64,000 nucleotides of DNA from an uncultured Anaeroplasmataceae bacterium (GCA_947629825.1 CANRFF010000007.1:1-64000), one strand, 5' to 3'; counted from the stretch's first letter, positions 43,104 to 51,245 are shown. The notes: generated from the sequence alone by a model not told the origin. Numbers and translations are program-made.

Positions 43104-43450
43104 ATCAAACCCATGAATTGATTTTTTGTATTGTGAATGCCGGCTTTTCGGACAGTGTGATGACGGTTGCGAGAGAATGCGGAGCCAAAGGCGGTACGGT
43201 CATCAATGCGAGAGGAACGGCGAAAGCGGAAGCGGAAAAGATTTTTCAGATTACCATTCAGCCGGAAAAAGAAATTGTGTTGATTTTGGTTCCGTGCGAA
43301 ATGAAAGATACGATTTTGCATGCCATGTATCAAAAGGTCGGACTGCATACTCCGGGACAGGGAATTGCTTTCAGTATTCCCGTAGATGAGGTAGTGGGAC
43401 TGGCGTCTATGAAAAAAGCGGAGGATGCGGAAATATCAAAAGAAGCTTAA
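43100..43450 (+). CDS. PII-family nitrogen-regulator-like protein 2
   Basis: 116 residues. VARECGAKGGTVINARGT, then QPEKEIVLILVPCEMKDTIL, then GQGIAFSIPVDEVVGL gives the PII/GlnB-like fold. The GxGKGGTV-type glycine loop suggests nucleotide binding. It overlaps PII-like 1 by four bases. A pair of PII-like proteins behind a transporter suggests a heteromeric regulator sensing a nucleotide; the ligand is unknown. Confidence 0.82.
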   Translation: MNQTHELIFCIVNAGFSDSVMTVARECGAKGGTVINARGTAKAEAEKIFQITIQPEKEIVLILVPCEMKDTILHAMYQKVGLHTPGQGIAFSIPVDEVVGLASMKKAEDAEISKEA

Positions 43451-43476
43451 GGCAATGAATTTTCATTGCTTTTTGT
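43451..43476 (+). terminator. Terminator of the DUF1538-PII operon
   Basis: GCAATGAA-TT-TTCATTGC followed by five T, right after the stop. Confidence 0.9.
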
Positions 43477-43541
43477 ATGCTTACAGAAAAGACCTTTTTT
43501 AGACAAATCAATCAAGTAAAATCACACTGGGTGAGGGCAGG

Positions 43542-43784
43542 ATGAATAAAAAAATGATTTATGGTTTGATTGCCGTTGTTTTTATTTTTCTTTTATTTGT
43601 CGGTATGAGTTTTGTTTCCGAATCGCAAGAAGGTCAAAATGATTTCGATACTTCTTTTTATGTTGAAGATAACGGAAATCTCTTTATTAAATTGGCAAAA
43701 TTGACGGATCGTTTTTGCTATTTTGTCATTGACATTATCGTTTCGAGTATTTCGATGGTTTTTCGTATGATTTTAGGTGGTTGA
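43542..43784 (+). CDS. Small membrane protein of unknown function
   Basis: 80 residues with an N-terminal span (about 6-24) and a C-terminal span (about 58-78), joined by an acidic loop. GGGTGAGGGCAGG upstream offers a ribosome site. No family recognised. The 150 bases after it are AT-rich, with TATAAT (43912-43917) for pgsA. Confidence 0.55.
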   Translation: MNKKMIYGLIAVVFIFLLFVGMSFVSESQEGQNDFDTSFYVEDNGNLFIKLAKLTDRFCYFVIDIIVSSISMVFRMILGG

Positions 43785-43935
43785 TTATTGATAAAAAAAT
43801 ATTTTTATTTTCGTTTTGTTGCCAAAGCGGGCAGAAAAAAAACTTTTTTTGAAAATAAAAATATTTTTTATGACTTTTGTCGATTTTTTTCTAAAGTTGA
43901 CTTTTTTATGTTATAATAAAAACGAGGTGTAAAAT

Positions 43936-44511
43936 ATGACATTGCCAAACAAATTGACACTGGGAAGAATTATGGTCATTCCCGTGATGGTTATTCTATA
44001 CTATATTCCTTGGTTTCAGGATCGAAGTCATATTGCTTTTGCGAATGTTTCGTGGTTATATATTGCCGAAGTGATTTTATTTGCATTGGCTTCTCTTACG
44101 GATTTTCTGGATGGATATCTGGCCAGAAAAAAGCAGTTGATTACAACGTTCGGCAAATTTGCCGATCCTTTGGCCGATAAAATTCTGACGTTCAGTGCCA
44201 TGACGATTTTGATGTTGGACGGACACTGGCCGTTTTGGGTGTTTGTGATTATTTTGGTTCGTGAATTTATGGTGAGCGGAATTCGCTTGGTGGCTGCCCA
44301 AAGAAAAAATGAAACGATTGCTGCGGGGTGGGTCGGAAAATTCAAAACTTTCACTACGATGATTGCGATTATTGTATTGTTTTTCGGCGGTGCTCATCAA
44401 GGAGTGGAGATTACGGGTTTGGTTTTGGCATATATTTCGTGTCTGTTGACCGTGATTTCGGGGGTACTTTATTTTTGGCATAGCAAAGATGTCATCTTGG
44501 AAGAAATTTAA
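43936..44511 (+). CDS. pgsA: CDP-diacylglycerol-glycerol-3-phosphate 3-phosphatidyltransferase
   Basis: 191 residues with about five membrane spans. The CDP-alcohol phosphotransferase motif DGYLARKKQLITTFGKFADP with the following LADK (about 56-80) carries the invariant D-G-A-R-G-D-D pattern. It makes phosphatidylglycerol-phosphate for membrane lipids. It lies 15 bases before recA, the same neighbourhood as in Bacillus. Confidence 0.95.
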   Translation: MTLPNKLTLGRIMVIPVMVILYYIPWFQDRSHIAFANVSWLYIAEVILFALASLTDFLDGYLARKKQLITTFGKFADPLADKILTFSAMTILMLDGHWPFWVFVIILVREFMVSGIRLVAAQRKNETIAAGWVGKFKTFTTMIAIIVLFFGGAHQGVEITGLVLAYISCLLTVISGVLYFWHSKDVILEEI

Positions 44512-44526
44512 AAGGAGTGAAGAGAA

Positions 44527-45507
44527 ATGGCAGAAGATCGTGAACAAGCGTTAGAAGCCGCTTTAAAAGCAATAGAAAAAGAATTCGGAAAAGGTTCGAT
44601 TATGCGACTGGGAGATGAAGTCGATCGTAAAATCGAAGTGATTCCTTCCGGATCGATTTCACTGGATAAAGCATTGGGAGTGGGAGGATATCCGAAAGGA
44701 AGAATTATTGAAATTTTCGGACCGGAATCTTCTGGAAAAACCACTTTCGCTTTACATGCGATTGCCAGTGCGCAAAAAGCGGGAGGATATGCGGCATTTA
44801 TAGATGCCGAACATGCTTTGGATCCCGTATATGCGAAAAATTTGGGTGTGGATATAGAAAATCTGATTTTATCGCAACCGGATAACGGAGAACAAGCGCT
44901 GGATATTGCGTTGGCACTGATCCAGTCCGGAAGTGTGGATATTATTGTGATCGATTCCGTTGCGGCTTTGGTTCCGGAAGCGGAATTGAATGGTGATATG
45001 GGAGATTCTCATGTGGGATTACATGCGAGATTGATGTCTCAGGCCATGCGAAAAATGGCCGGTGTGATCAATAAAACCAACTGTGTTGCCATTTTTATCA
45101 ATCAGCTTCGTGAAAAAGTGGGTGTGTTGTTCGGAAATCCGGAAACAACAACGGGAGGTAGAGCATTAAAGTTCTATGCGTCTGTCCGTTTGGATATCCG
45201 AAAAGGAGAAGCGATTAAAGACGGATCGAATATTTTGGGAAATCGTACGATGATTAAAGTGGTCAAAAATAAAGTGGCCCCTCCTTTTAAAACCGCAGAA
45301 GTGGAAATTATTTATGGAGAAGGAATTTCCAAACTGGGTGAAATCGTCGACCTTGCGGTAAAATATGATATTATCAATAAATCGGGGGCTTGGTTTTCTT
45401 ACAACGGAACCAAAATCGGACAGGGAAGAGAAAATACGAAAGAGTTTTTAAAACAACATCCGGAAGTTGCCGCTGAAATCGAACAAAAAGTCAGAGAATT
45501 CGCATAA
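44527..45507 (+). CDS. recA: Recombinase RecA
   Basis: 326 residues. Walker A GPESSGKT (residues about 66-73), [12 protein letters not shown] Walker B, loop L1/L2 [15 protein letters not shown] and [19 protein letters not shown]. It forms ATP-dependent filaments on single-stranded DNA for strand exchange and SOS induction. AAAGGAG before ATG. No LexA-type box is evident upstream because the gene sits in the pgsA operon. Confidence 0.98.
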   Translation: MAEDREQALEAALKAIEKEFGKGSIMRLGDEVDRKIEVIPSGSISLDKALGVGGYPKGRIIEIFGPESSGKTTFALHAIASAQKAGGYAAFIDAEHALDPVYAKNLGVDIENLILSQPDNGEQALDIALALIQSGSVDIIVIDSVAALVPEAELNGDMGDSHVGLHARLMSQAMRKMAGVINKTNCVAIFINQLREKVGVLFGNPETTTGGRALKFYASVRLDIRKGEAIKDGSNILGNRTMIKVVKNKVAPPFKTAEVEIIYGEGISKLGEIVDLAVKYDIINKSGAWFSYNGTKIGQGRENTKEFLKQHPEVAAEIEQKVREFA

Positions 45508-45545
45508 GGAACAAGAAGAGTTTTCTTCTTGTTCTTTTTAAAGTT
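45508..45545 (+). terminator. Terminator of pgsA-recA
   Basis: GAACAAGAAG (45511-45520) pairs with CTTCTTGTTC (45527-45536), followed by T. Confidence 0.9.
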
Positions 45546-45547
45546 TA

Positions 45548-45576
45548 TTGACAGTATTTCTTTTTTAAGTTATAAT
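45548..45576 (+). promoter_or_regulatory. Consensus promoter of tRNA-Ser(GCU)
   Basis: TTGACA (45548-45553), 17-bp spacer, TATAAT (45571-45576): full match to the sigma-A consensus. Confidence 0.92.
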
Positions 45577-45587
45577 GAAAAAGCGCT

Positions 45588-45678
45588 GGAACAGTACTCA
45601 AGAGGCTCAAGAGGCTTCCCTGCTAAGGAAGTAGACCGGGTAACTGGTGCAAGGGTTCGAATCCCTTCTGTTCCGCCA
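45588..45678 (+). tRNA. tRNA-Ser(GCU)
   Basis: Class II tRNA, acceptor ggaacag/ctgttcc, anticodon loop CTGCTAA (anticodon GCT), long variable arm, encoded GCCA end. It stands at the left border of an AT-rich gene block. No copy of its 3' end is found at the other side, so use as an integration site is not shown. Confidence 0.95.
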
Positions 45679-45690
45679 TATTGAAAAAAT

Positions 45691-45721
45691 CAGATTGATA
45701 CAATGTGTCAGTCTGTTTTTT
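45691..45721 (+). terminator. tRNA-Ser terminator
   Basis: CAGATTGA (45691-45698) pairs with TCAGTCTG (one G-U) and six T follow. Confidence 0.8.
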
Positions 45722-45771
45722 GTAGTTTTAATATGACAATATATACCAAATCTAAACATTATTAATTATGT

Positions 45772-45793
45772 TATAATGAATGTTTTTTCATTA
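45772..45793 (+). promoter_or_regulatory. Promoter -10 with overlapping palindrome ahead of the AT-rich block
   Basis: TATAAT (45772-45777) overlaps TAATGAA-TGTTTT-TTCATTA (45774-45793), a 7-bp perfect inverted repeat that would cover the transcription start. Direct TAAATATG repeats follow at 45830-45845. No clear -35 box. Could be an operator controlling the block. Confidence 0.4.
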
Positions 45794-45866
45794 TTTACAA
45801 ATTAAAATTTAATTAAAAAAAGTAAATATGTAAATATGATTTTAAGTAAATAAAGAGGAAAAAAGA

Positions 45867-46550
45867 ATGGGAAACAATATAGAGGGAATTGTAGTAGCAA
45901 AATCTAGAAAATATAGTGGTTATTGTGTGATTATTTTTGATTTATATAGAAAAAAATTTTATCGAATTATATCTGACAGAAAGGATAGTTATGATGGGGA
46001 ACTGAATGATTTTGAATGTCTTACAAAAGAGAAAAATACTTTTGATCTTTTTGATGTTATTTCATTTGATGTTAAATCCTTAAATTGTGATATGGATATT
46101 TTTCAAAAAGAAAATTTAGTTTTAGATGCAAATAAAAATATAAAAATATTAAGAAAAACGAATAAAAATGAATTGATTCAATTATATGGGGAACAAAATC
46201 TAAATTTTCATTCGGAAATTTTCATAAATAAATGGGGGAGTATGACGCCGGATGAGGCAACAAAATGTCCATATTCCTTTATGCTTGCGCGGGTTTTTAG
46301 TTTAGATTTTTATATTGTTCCTAATCAAAATGGAGAAAATACTTGTAAATGTTCTTTTAAATATAATGGAATAGAATATAGGGATATAAGCGTAACAATT
46401 AGTAAAACAAAAGAAGATGATATTCGAAAATACGACAAAAAACATTATCCTAATGGGATATTGGGATTTAGTTTTGGACATCCCTATAATAATAAGTGTT
46501 TTAAATATGTTTGCTCTTTTTTAGGGGTATTACCATACAAAAAAAGATAA
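45867..46550 (+). CDS. Dual-OB-domain-like protein
   Basis: 227 residues, no signal or span. The first half has IVVAKSRKYSGYCVIIF, then IISDRKDSYDGEL, then FDVISFDV and FQKENLVLD. In my reading this follows the pattern of the dual-OB-domain family (LANSRK-x-GxC, IRPVS-like, LDIV, Q-EN-L), with several usual residues changed. The second half is beta-rich and ends in a GFSFGHPYNNK block. Codon use is far more A/T-rich than in flanking genes, indicating transfer. AGAGG before ATG. Twelve bases before a DUF488 gene. OB folds suggest nucleic-acid or nucleotide binding; function unknown. Confidence 0.55.
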   Translation: MGNNIEGIVVAKSRKYSGYCVIIFDLYRKKFYRIISDRKDSYDGELNDFECLTKEKNTFDLFDVISFDVKSLNCDMDIFQKENLVLDANKNIKILRKTNKNELIQLYGEQNLNFHSEIFINKWGSMTPDEATKCPYSFMLARVFSLDFYIVPNQNGENTCKCSFKYNGIEYRDISVTISKTKEDDIRKYDKKHYPNGILGFSFGHPYNNKCFKYVCSFLGVLPYKKR

Positions 46551-46562
46551 GGAGATATCTAA

Positions 46563-47279
46563 ATGGCAGATTTATATACCATAGGTTATGCAAATAAAAG
46601 CATAGATGAATTTTTAAGTATTTTAAAGGATTACAAAATTAATTGTATAATAGATGTTAGAAGTGTACCAGCCTCTAGTCAATTTCCAGAGTATAATGAA
46701 AAAAAATTAGAAAAAGAACTAAAATCAAATAAGATTGAATATATGTCATTTAAAAAAGAATTTGGCGCAAGAAGAACTGAAGATGAAGTTTATTCTAAAG
46801 TTAATAAGTTTGATGATTCAAATTCTGAAGTGGTAATATTCGAAAAAGTTTATAATCTCGATATTTTTAAGCAAGGTGTAAAAAGAATATTACATGGACT
46901 AGAAAAGGGTTATAGAATTTGCTTTTTATGCTCAGAGAAGTATGCTTATAATTGTCATAGATGCATAATGGTAGGAGAGTACTTTAATCGCTTGGGATAT
47001 TGTGTTGAACATATAGTTGATTCTTCGCATATTTTAAATCAAAATAATATAGAAAAAATTCTTATGGAAGAATATGATTCATCTAAAAGAGAGTTTGAAA
47101 AAAAACATAGCGAAGAATTAAAAAAATTTCAATATGGTGGGACATTATTTGAAACAAATGTGGACTATAAAAACATTGAATATTGGGAGAAATTTTTTTC
47201 AAATTATACATATGAAAAGTCCATTTACTTAAAAAATTTAGAAATAGGTTACCAGAAAGGAAATAATGATAATGGATAA
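46563..47279 (+). CDS. DUF488 protein 1
   Basis: 238 residues. LYTIGYANKSIDEFLSIL at the start, IIDVRSVPASSQFPEYN (the conserved DVRxxPxS motif) and FLCSEKYAYNCHRCIMVGEYF (CxE...CHR motif with two cysteines) identify DUF488. A charged helical tail of about 60 residues follows, not present in its neighbour. The activity of DUF488 is unknown; the conserved Cys-Glu-Cys-His-Arg cluster looks catalytic or metal-binding. Very AT-rich. AAGGAGATAT before ATG. Overlaps the second DUF488 gene by 14 bases. Confidence 0.85.
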   Translation: MADLYTIGYANKSIDEFLSILKDYKINCIIDVRSVPASSQFPEYNEKKLEKELKSNKIEYMSFKKEFGARRTEDEVYSKVNKFDDSNSEVVIFEKVYNLDIFKQGVKRILHGLEKGYRICFLCSEKYAYNCHRCIMVGEYFNRLGYCVEHIVDSSHILNQNNIEKILMEEYDSSKREFEKKHSEELKKFQYGGTLFETNVDYKNIEYWEKFFSNYTYEKSIYLKNLEIGYQKGNNDNG

Positions 47280-47721
47280 TATTTATACAATCGGTTTTAC
47301 AAAGAAAGATGCTAAGACATTTTTTGAGTTATTAAAGAGTAATGGTATTACTTTGGTTGTGGATGTTCGACTAAATAATACTTCTCAACTTGCTGGGTTT
47401 TCAAAATATCCAGACTTTAAATATTTTTTATTAAAATGTGCCCACTGTAATTATAAATCGGATAAATTATTTTCTCCAGAAGAATCAACTCTATATGATT
47501 ATAAAAAGAAAAAAATAGATTGGGGAGAGTATGTCATTCAGTTTAATGAAACCATGAAAAAAAGAAATATTTATCAATATATCGAAAAATATTATTCTGA
47601 AGTTATTAAAAAAGAAAAAATCTGTTTATTGTGTAGTGAAGAAACCCCACAATATTGTCATCGGAGATTTATTGCTAATTTTTTTTCTGAAATATTTAAT
47701 TTAAATATTGTGCATCTTTAA
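47266..47721 (+). CDS. DUF488 protein 2
   Basis: 151 residues, the minimal domain: IYTIGFTKKDAKTFFELL, VVDVRLNNTSQLAGFSK and CLLCSEETPQYCHRRFIANF. The motif set is the same as in DUF488 protein 1, but the two diverge strongly outside it, so this is not a recent duplication. ATG 47266 lies 5 bases after AAGG; ATG 47272 is an alternative. The overlap with the first gene suggests the two proteins act together. Confidence 0.87.
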   Translation: MIMDNIYTIGFTKKDAKTFFELLKSNGITLVVDVRLNNTSQLAGFSKYPDFKYFLLKCAHCNYKSDKLFSPEESTLYDYKKKKIDWGEYVIQFNETMKKRNIYQYIEKYYSEVIKKEKICLLCSEETPQYCHRRFIANFFSEIFNLNIVHL

Positions 47722-47857
47722 ATATAAGCTGTATATTTGAAATTTGTTTGTTGTTTTATCGAAACTCTAATATTATACAAAATCATAAAAAAAAGGCTAC
47801 CGTTTCTTAAAAAAATTAGATACATAATCAACAATAGATTGAAAGAAAAAGAGTAAC

Positions 47858-47892
47858 GTCTTACGAAATACGAATGTGATATTTTGTAAGAC
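47858..47892 (+). terminator. Long hairpin after the DUF488 block
   Basis: GTCTTACGAAATA (47858-47870) pairs with TATTTTGTAAGAC (47880-47892), 13 bp with one G-U. The T-run is interrupted (TTCTTGCTTTTTT), so efficiency is uncertain. The remaining bases between 47722 and 47965 show no gene. Confidence 0.6.
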
Positions 47893-47965
47893 TTCTTGCT
47901 TTTTTGCAGAAAAAATGATATTCTTGTCCATAGTTGACTTTCGATTTGAAAAGTGAGGTTTTGAT

Positions 47966-48793
47966 ATGAAAAAATATCTGTTTTTGTACAAATGGAGGAT
48001 ATTGCTCTATTTATTGGTATACATATTGTTTGCCGGCGCAAATTCATTGATCGCAATCATTACCGAATTGGTATTTTCCGGTAGGCTCCCTTTGAATCAG
48101 ACGAATAGTGTTGTCTTTTTTTGTTTGGGATTTCCGCTCTGTGTCATTTTAATTATGTTATTTCGGTATTTAAAGAACAAAATCAAAATCTGGAATCAAG
48201 GATCGATCACTTCGAAAATGAGAGAAGATTTTGCCGAGAAAGAAGGCTTTCTGAATGGTGAAAAAATTGCTTTGATCCAAAAGTATTACGATCATACTCT
48301 TTCCTGCAAAGTCGAATTGGTCGGAGCGGTTTTATCGTGCCTTGTTTATTTTGCGGTGTCCTTGACGATGAATGTGATTTTGGCCGGTGTTCTGATGGGA
48401 GTCGGGATTGGGTCTGTGGGACTATTTCAGATTTTTGCAAGGTCTTCCGAAAAGGAAAAAAAGATTTTATCCGACCGTCAAAACCTTGCGGAAGAAGAAT
48501 TGTCTTTGACAACGGATACGGACTTTTTAAAGAAAAATGCCAACTTTGAAAAGGCACAACGTTTGGTTTGGGAACGAGAAGAAAAATATCGGCTTGTCGA
48601 AGCTCTTTCTTTATTGATTGTCAATGCGGCGATTTTTACGGTTGGAGTTTTATTGCTTCATTTTGAAATGACGGTTCTTTCGAAATTCGGCGGAGTCATC
48701 ACGATTACGGAAATCAGTTTTTTGGCCATCAAAGATATTTTCGAACAAATCAAAAAGTCCAAAGAGTTTCCAAAGACTTCGGACTTTCATTGA
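47966..48793 (+). CDS. ABC-exporter-type transmembrane domain without ATPase
   Basis: 275 residues. Five or six hydrophobic spans, with long charged cytosolic stretches such as REDFAEKEGFLNGEKIALIQKYY, resemble the transmembrane half of ABC exporters. It ends shortly after the last span (EQIKKSKEFPKTSDFH), where a nucleotide-binding domain would begin; none follows. It is either a free-standing membrane protein or a decayed exporter. GTGAGG before ATG. Codon use is like the core genome, not like the AT-rich block. Confidence 0.6.
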   Translation: MKKYLFLYKWRILLYLLVYILFAGANSLIAIITELVFSGRLPLNQTNSVVFFCLGFPLCVILIMLFRYLKNKIKIWNQGSITSKMREDFAEKEGFLNGEKIALIQKYYDHTLSCKVELVGAVLSCLVYFAVSLTMNVILAGVLMGVGIGSVGLFQIFARSSEKEKKILSDRQNLAEEELSLTTDTDFLKKNANFEKAQRLVWEREEKYRLVEALSLLIVNAAIFTVGVLLLHFEMTVLSKFGGVITITEISFLAIKDIFEQIKKSKEFPKTSDFH

Positions 48794-48796
48794 AAA

Positions 48797-48837
48797 TAAA
48801 AATGTTTATCCCGTAAAATGAGATAAACATTTTTTTA
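48797..48837. terminator. Convergent terminator
   Basis: AAAAATGTTTATC (48798-48810) pairs with GATAAACATTTTT (48822-48834). It lies between the exporter-like gene and the DtxR-type gene, serving both strands. Confidence 0.85.
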
Positions 48838-49203
48838 CTGTTTGTTTTGAAAAAAATTTTTAATGGCTTGAAAAGTCTTATCCGATAGATCGTGTTCCGT
48901 TTTGCATGCGTCTTCTTCCGCAGTAGCCGGATCAACTCCCAAATAGATAAAAAACTGTGTCAACAACAAATGACGGTCGTAAATTTTTTCGGCAATCTCT
49001 CGACCCGAAGCGGTCAAAGTAATATGACTGGAAGCGTCAATTAAGATATATCCGTTTTCTTTCAGTTTTTTAAGCATAATCGAAACGGAAGGTTTTGAAA
49101 AACCTAATTTATTGACGATATCAATTGCGTGAATTTCATTTTGTTTTTTCGAAAGCATTAAAATACATTCCAAATAATTTTCTCCGGATTCTAAAACCGC
49201 CAT
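48835..49203 (-). CDS. DtxR/MntR-family metal-dependent repressor
   Basis: 122 residues. An N-terminal winged helix (ENYLECILMLSKKQNEI, FSKPSVSIMLKKLKENGYI) is followed by a dimerisation and metal-binding region with EEDACKTEHDLSD, the family C/E-x2-E-H pattern. No C-terminal SH3 domain, as in MntR. It senses Fe2+ or Mn2+ and represses uptake genes. The palindrome before feoA (10839-10856) is a candidate target. AGGGAA before ATG. Confidence 0.9.
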   Translation of the reverse strand: MAVLESGENYLECILMLSKKQNEIHAIDIVNKLGFSKPSVSIMLKKLKENGYILIDASSHITLTASGREIAEKIYDRHLLLTQFFIYLGVDPATAEEDACKTEHDLSDKTFQAIKNFFQNKQ

Positions 49204-49266
49204 AATTTTCCCTGCCTTTTCTTTTTATTATACTCCTAAAAGAAAAAGTTGGAAAGTTTTCAAAAA

Positions 49267-49398
49267 TTATTTTTGACCTTTTTTCTTTTTGTCCGGCTTT
49301 TTGGTTTCTTTTTTGAATTTGGATAAATGAGATTGACTTTGATTGTTTAAAGAGCGATTTGTTAAAGGATCATTGTAATTTCTTGCGATTTCATTCAT
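49267..49398 (-). CDS. Small basic peptide, 43 residues
   Basis: MNEIARNYNDPLTNRSL followed by N/Q/S-rich and finally K-rich sequence (KKETKKPDKKKKGQK). ATTGGTGAT lies 5 bases before ATG 49398, the same upstream string as the small coiled-coil gene at 21653. Highly charged, with no hydrophobic core, as in minor small acid-soluble spore proteins, but no family match can be claimed. Confidence 0.5.
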   Translation of the reverse strand: MNEIARNYNDPLTNRSLNNQSQSHLSKFKKETKKPDKKKKGQK

Positions 49399-49463
49399 TT
49401 TTATCACCAATATAATATATACAACATTTGGAAAAATATGATAGAATAAAGTCGGTGATGAAT

Positions 49464-50255
49464 ATGTTTTCAGAAAGAATTTTTATGCAAGGAACCAGAA
49501 ATACTCGGGATTTGGCAAATTTGGTCAATCGGGACGGATTTCATATCAAAAAAGAAAAACTTTTTCGAAGCGACGCTTTGAATCACATTACACTTCAAGA
49601 TCAGGAAGAATTGAAAAACAAATATCATTTGAAACGAGTCATTGATTTAAGGACGTTCAAACAAATCGAAAACGAACCGAATGTCAGAATTTCCGGTGTG
49701 GAATATATTGCCGATCCAGTTTTACCGACGTTGGAAGGAGAAGAAAAAAATCATGCTGCCAATGTAACGGAAGAAGATTTTATCGAATTGCTCTTTCAAA
49801 ACGGGTTGGAATCTTCCGGAAAATATATGATGAAAATATATGAAATGTTCATTACCTGCAAAGAATGCAAAGAGGCCTATGCCAGATTGATCCGAATTCT
49901 TTTAAAGGAAGTTTCCGGAGTTACCTTATGGCACTGCAGTGCCGGAAAAGATCGTGCCGGATTTGCGACAATACTCATACTGTATCTTTTAAATTTCGAT
50001 TGGGAAACCATTGTTGAAGATTATTTGGCGACGAATCGGTTTTATATGATGACGATTGAAGATTATAAAAAAGAAAAAGGCAACCATTACGAAGATATAT
50101 TATGGTGTATTTACGGTGTTCGTCGGGAATATTTGGATGTGCTCAATCAGGCGGTTGAAGCAAATTACGGAGATTGGGAGCATTATATTTCAAAGGGATT
50201 GAAAATCACCCAAGAAGAAATTTCAAAATTAAGAGAAATTTATTTGACAAAATGA
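49464..50255 (+). CDS. Tyrosine/dual-specificity phosphatase (IphP-like)
   Basis: 263 residues. GTRNTRDLANLVNRDG and LFRSDALNHIT at the start, VIDLRTFKQIENEPN, and the P-loop HCSAGKDRAG (CX5R) near residue 161 match the Y_phosphatase3 family. Members dephosphorylate phosphotyrosine or phosphoinositides. ATG 49464 with GGTGAT just upstream. Next to perR, but with its own promoter region. Confidence 0.9.
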   Translation: MFSERIFMQGTRNTRDLANLVNRDGFHIKKEKLFRSDALNHITLQDQEELKNKYHLKRVIDLRTFKQIENEPNVRISGVEYIADPVLPTLEGEEKNHAANVTEEDFIELLFQNGLESSGKYMMKIYEMFITCKECKEAYARLIRILLKEVSGVTLWHCSAGKDRAGFATILILYLLNFDWETIVEDYLATNRFYMMTIEDYKKEKGNHYEDILWCIYGVRREYLDVLNQAVEANYGDWEHYISKGLKITQEEISKLREIYLTK

Positions 50256-50293
50256 ATCAAATTGAGTATACTCATATTAAGAATGATTCTTGA
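50244..50293 (+). promoter_or_regulatory. perR promoter with PerR-like box
   Basis: TTGACA (50244-50249), 17-bp spacer, TATACT (50267-50272). AAGAAT-G-ATTCTT (50279-50291) is a perfect 6-1-6 palindrome at the transcription start, of the 7-1-7 Fur/PerR box kind. The promoter begins inside the end of the phosphatase gene. Autoregulation is inferred. Confidence 0.78.
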
Positions 50294-50308
50294 TAAGAGG
50301 GTGAGGGT

Positions 50309-50716
50309 ATGCAACGAAGAAGTACGGTTCAAAAACAAATCGTCTTCCATGCGATTGATTTGTTGGGACATACAACGACGGATGAACTTATCGGATATAT
50401 CAGGAATCATCATCAACAGGTTTCGTTGGCGACGATTTATCGAAATCTTTCCATTTTACAGGAAGACGGCCAAATCAGGAAAATTCATTTGGAAAGCGGA
50501 GATGTATTCGAAACGGTCAAACCGGATCACTTTCATTTTGTTTGTAACAAATGCGGAAAGGTATCGGATATTTCCAAGAAAGAATATCAGACGTTTTTAG
50601 ATGAAATTCACCGGAAAAGTCATGAAGAAATCGAAATGATTTCAGTGTCGCTTTATGGAATTTGTCATTCGTGCAAACAAAAGGAGGAAAAGAAAAATGA
50701 AAAAGTATGTTTGTAA
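50309..50716 (+). CDS. perR: Fur-family repressor, PerR type
   Basis: 135 residues. Winged helix with [19 protein letters not shown], metal-binding [17 protein letters not shown] and the C-terminal CHSCK: two CxxC pairs for structural zinc, plus histidines for the regulatory metal. The rubrerythrin gene directly behind, translated with a 20-base overlap, favours PerR (peroxide sensing) over Fur. GAGGGTG before ATG. Confidence 0.85.
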   Translation: MQRRSTVQKQIVFHAIDLLGHTTTDELIGYIRNHHQQVSLATIYRNLSILQEDGQIRKIHLESGDVFETVKPDHFHFVCNKCGKVSDISKKEYQTFLDEIHRKSHEEIEMISVSLYGICHSCKQKEEKKNEKVCL

Positions 50717-51239
50717 AGTATGCGGGTATGTTTACGAAGGAGACGAACCACCTGCAGAATGTCCGGTATGCCATGTGGGTGCGGACAAATTTGAAGAAGT
50801 CAAAGAAGAAAAAGTATGGGCTTGCGAGCATGTTGTCGGCGTCGGAAAAGATGCTCCCGAAGACATTGTTAAAGATTTAAAGGCCAATTTCGAAGGAGAA
50901 TGTTCCGAAGTCGGTATGTATTTGGCAATGGCTCGTGTGGCTCATAGAGAAGGATATCCGGAAATTGGATTATATTATGAAAAGGCCGCATGGGAAGAGG
51001 CGGAACATGCAGCAAAATTCGCAGAATTATTAGGTGAGGTTGTCACTCCTTCTACCAAGAAGAATCTTGAATTACGTGTGGAAGCCGAAAATGGTGCTAC
51101 GGCCGGCAAATTCGATCTGGCTTTGCGGGCAAAGAAATTGAACTTGGATGCCATTCATGATACGGTTCACGAAATGGCCAAAGACGAAGCTCGTCATGGA
51201 AAAGCATTCGAAGGGCTATTGAAAAGATATTTCAAGTAA
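50697..51239 (+). CDS. Rubrerythrin with N-terminal rubredoxin domain (reverse rubrerythrin)
   Basis: 180 residues. The rubredoxin domain comes first ([20 protein letters not shown]; four cysteines) and the diiron four-helix bundle second ([33 protein letters not shown]). This order is reversed from classic rubrerythrin and is typical of the H2O2/O2-reducing enzyme of clostridia. AGGAGG lies before ATG 50697 inside perR. It protects an anaerobe against peroxide. Confidence 0.95.
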   Translation: MKKYVCKVCGYVYEGDEPPAECPVCHVGADKFEEVKEEKVWACEHVVGVGKDAPEDIVKDLKANFEGECSEVGMYLAMARVAHREGYPEIGLYYEKAAWEEAEHAAKFAELLGEVVTPSTKKNLELRVEAENGATAGKFDLALRAKKLNLDAIHDTVHEMAKDEARHGKAFEGLLKRYFK

Positions 51240-51245
51240 TATGAG

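Noticed and set aside
45588-47965. tRNA-Ser as attachment site for the AT-rich block
   Set aside because: No repeat of the tRNA 3' end is found in the right flank, and no integrase is present.
47718-48056. Minus-strand open frame after the DUF488 block
   Set aside because: It overlaps the start of the exporter-like gene and the 47858 hairpin, has no ribosome site, and its composition is that of AT-rich noncoding DNA.
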